The notes under the pieces: model-generated
Told to the model about the DNA's origin: nothing
Seen by the model: only the letters and a program-made list of their open reading frames with translations
Database searches by the model: none
Translations under genes and position numbers: made by a program
NCBI GenBank assembly: GCA_019409045.1
Contig: DXVG01000141.1
Coordinates: 1 to 5,457 of the forward strand
Origin: Clostridiales bacterium
GTDB lineage: Bacteria > Bacillota > Clostridia > Christensenellales > Aristaeellaceae
Reading direction: 5' to 3'
Length of the DNA stretch: 5,457 nucleotides
Shown: piece after piece, positions 4,410 through 5,457 of the stretch
How the letters are laid out: the number at the start of each line of letters is the position of its first letter
Position numbering within the stretch: the stretch's first letter is position 1

Positions 4410-5393
4410 ATGAGTGAATTTGCAAACGGCGGCGCGCTTGCCGCCATGGCCGAGACCGGCGTCGTGCCGGTGATCAACATCCCCCGGCCCGAGTTGGCCG
4501 CGCCGCTTGCGCGCGCGCTGTGCGAGGGCGGCATCCCGCTGATCGAGGTCACGCTGCGCAACGACACGGCGCTGGAATCCCTGCGGCGCATACGCCGCGA
4601 GGTCCCGCAGATGCGCGTGGCCGCGGGCACCGTGCTCACCTGCGAGCAGGCGGACGCGGCGCTCGAGGCGGGCGCGGAGCTGCTGGTGACCCCCGGGTTC
4701 AACCCGCGCGTGGTGCGCCACTGCCTGGACGCGGGCGCGCCGGTGCTGCCCGGCTGCGTCACGCCCACCGAGATCGAGGCGGGCCGCGAGATGGGGCTGC
4801 GCGTGTTCAAATTCTTCCCTGCCGAGCAGCTCGGCGGCGTAAAGACCATCCGGGAGCTGTGCGGCCCGTATCGGGACGTGCGCTTCGTCGCCACCTCCGG
4901 CATCACGTTCAAAAACATCCCCGAGTACCTCTCCAGCCCGCATGTGGCGGCGGTCGGCGGGAGCTGCATGGCCCCCGCGGCGCTGGTGCAGGCGGAGGAC
5001 TGGGCGGGCATCTCCGCGCTGTGCCGGGAGGCCATGCGCGCCGCGCTGGGCTTCAGGATCATGCATGTGGGCGTCAACCACGCCACCGCCGCCGAGGGCG
5101 AGGCCAGCGCGCGGCGCCTTGCCTGCATATTCGACCTGCCCTACGCGCAGGGCGGCCGCTCCGACTTTGCCGGCACGGCGGTCGAGTGCTGCAAGCAGCC
5201 CTTCCCCGGCGCGAACGGGCACATCGCCATCGGCACCTTCAGCGTGGAGCGCGCCGTGGCCTGCCTGCGCCGCCGCGGCGTGCGCTTCCGCGAGGAGTTC
5301 AAAAACGTGGCCGCGAACGGAGAGCTGATCGCGGTGTACCTGGAGGAGGAGATCGGCGGCTTCGCCATCCACCTGCTCAAATGCGACCGCTAA
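4410..5393 (+). CDS. KDPG/KHG aldolase fused to a C-terminal VOC (glyoxalase-fold) domain
   Basis: This 327-residue protein is over 100 residues longer than a standard Eda aldolase (about 210). Residues 1-212 are a complete KDPG/4-hydroxy-2-oxoglutarate aldolase, with IEVTLR (Glu46, Arg50), AAGTVL (Thr74), TPGFNP (94-99), PGCVTPTE (114-121), the Schiff-base lysine in FKFFPAE (Lys134), TSGI (162-165) and the phosphate-loop-like VGGS (182-185). All residues matching the known E. coli Eda active site appear kept, so it should cleave a 2-keto-3-deoxy (phospho)acid to pyruvate and an aldehyde. Residues about 216-327 form a single VOC domain: IMHVGVNH (217-224), DFAGTAVECCK (252-262), GHIAIGTFSVERAVACLRRR (270-289), and the end strands ELIAVYLEEEIGGFAIHLLK (305-324). 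His219, Glu259, His271 and His321 are candidate metal ligands, but their geometry is not established. It begins 31 bases after the first aldolase and ends 14 bases before the DhaK-like gene, so all three are one operon. The role of the VOC part is unknown. Confidence 0.9.
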   Translation: MSEFANGGALAAMAETGVVPVINIPRPELAAPLARALCEGGIPLIEVTLRNDTALESLRRIRREVPQMRVAAGTVLTCEQADAALEAGAELLVTPGFNPRVVRHCLDAGAPVLPGCVTPTEIEAGREMGLRVFKFFPAEQLGGVKTIRELCGPYRDVRFVATSGITFKNIPEYLSSPHVAAVGGSCMAPAALVQAEDWAGISALCREAMRAALGFRIMHVGVNHATAAEGEASARRLACIFDLPYAQGGRSDFAGTAVECCKQPFPGANGHIAIGTFSVERAVACLRRRGVRFREEFKNVAANGELIAVYLEEEIGGFAIHLLKCDR

Positions 5394-5407
5394 AGGAGGA
5401 AACCAAG

Positions 5408-5457
5408 ATGAAAAAGATCATGAACGCGCCGGAGCAGTACACGGACGACATGCTGCG
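5408..5457 (+). CDS. Probable dihydroxyacetone kinase subunit DhaK, N-terminal fragment
   Basis: Only the first 16 codons lie in the window: MKKIMNAPEQYTDDML. This closely follows the N-terminal pattern of clostridial DhaK proteins, which begin MKKIIN followed by a P-E-x-x-x-D-E/D-M-L pattern, as I recall the family. An excellent AGGAGG (5394-5399) sits 8 bases before the ATG, and the gene starts 14 bases after the aldolase-VOC stop, so it is the third gene of the operon. DhaK binds dihydroxyacetone, glyceraldehyde or related C3/C4 ketoses covalently through a histidine and works with DhaL. It would be a logical sink for an aldehyde or ketose released by the aldolases. The fragment is short, so the call rests on one motif plus context. 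Confidence 0.6.
   Translation, partial: MKKIMNAPEQYTDDML

Noticed and set aside
3278..5128. A 616-codon open frame on the minus strand, antisense to both aldolase genes
   Set aside because: It is a shadow of GC-rich coding DNA: its translation is low-complexity (Ala, Arg, His, Ser rich) with no family motif, it crosses the aldolase promoter, and the opposite strand encodes two proteins with intact active sites.
1..5457. Mobile elements, CRISPR repeats, tRNA or rRNA genes
   Set aside because: I saw no transposase-like frames, no regularly spaced repeats, and no tRNA cloverleaf or rRNA-like segment. Almost all sequence is accounted for by metabolic and transport genes.

Overview
The window looks like chromosomal DNA from a GC-rich Firmicute, probably an anaerobic gut-type clostridium. 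The evidence is strong purine-rich Shine-Dalgarno sites (AGGAGG type), consensus TTGACA/TATAAT-like promoters confined to AT-rich gaps, GC-rich third codon positions, and protein families typical of such bacteria. Assignment below phylum is inference only. No RNA gene, insertion sequence, CRISPR array or phage gene is visible.

Layout. The minus strand carries, in transcription order, an IclR-family regulator (3188-2373), then a tripartite tricarboxylate transporter (TTT) operon in the order tctB (2163-1687), tctA (1671-169) and the start of tctC (99-1, running off the window). The plus strand, divergent from the regulator, carries a DapA/NanA-superfamily class I aldolase (3494-4378), a KDPG/KHG aldolase fused to a C-terminal VOC (glyoxalase-fold) domain (4410-5393), and the first 16 codons of what looks like a dihydroxyacetone-kinase DhaK subunit (5408 onward, running off the window).

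Regulation. Three promoters can be read directly: TTGACA-N17-TAAAAT for the aldolase operon, TTGTTT-N17-TATAAT for the regulator gene, and TTGACA-N17-TAATAT for the transporter operon. Each carries a related sequence. The aldolase and transporter promoters share TGAATGGTATTC-N6-GCTGAAC just downstream of the -10 box. The regulator promoter has the inverted 13-mer CGTTCAGCGATAC between its -35 and -10. The simplest model is that the IclR-family protein binds all three, controlling uptake and breakdown and repressing itself.

Pathway. The TTT system would import a carboxylate, and the two aldolases would cleave 2-keto-3-deoxy acids to pyruvate plus an aldehyde or triose phosphate. A DhaK-type kinase would phosphorylate a C3/C4 keto or aldehyde product. 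The substrate (a sugar acid or other hydroxy-acid) cannot be named from the sequence, and no dehydratase or dehydrogenase is present in the window. The least familiar elements are the aldolase-VOC fusion, the pairing of two different aldolases with a DhaK-like kinase, and the shared operator.
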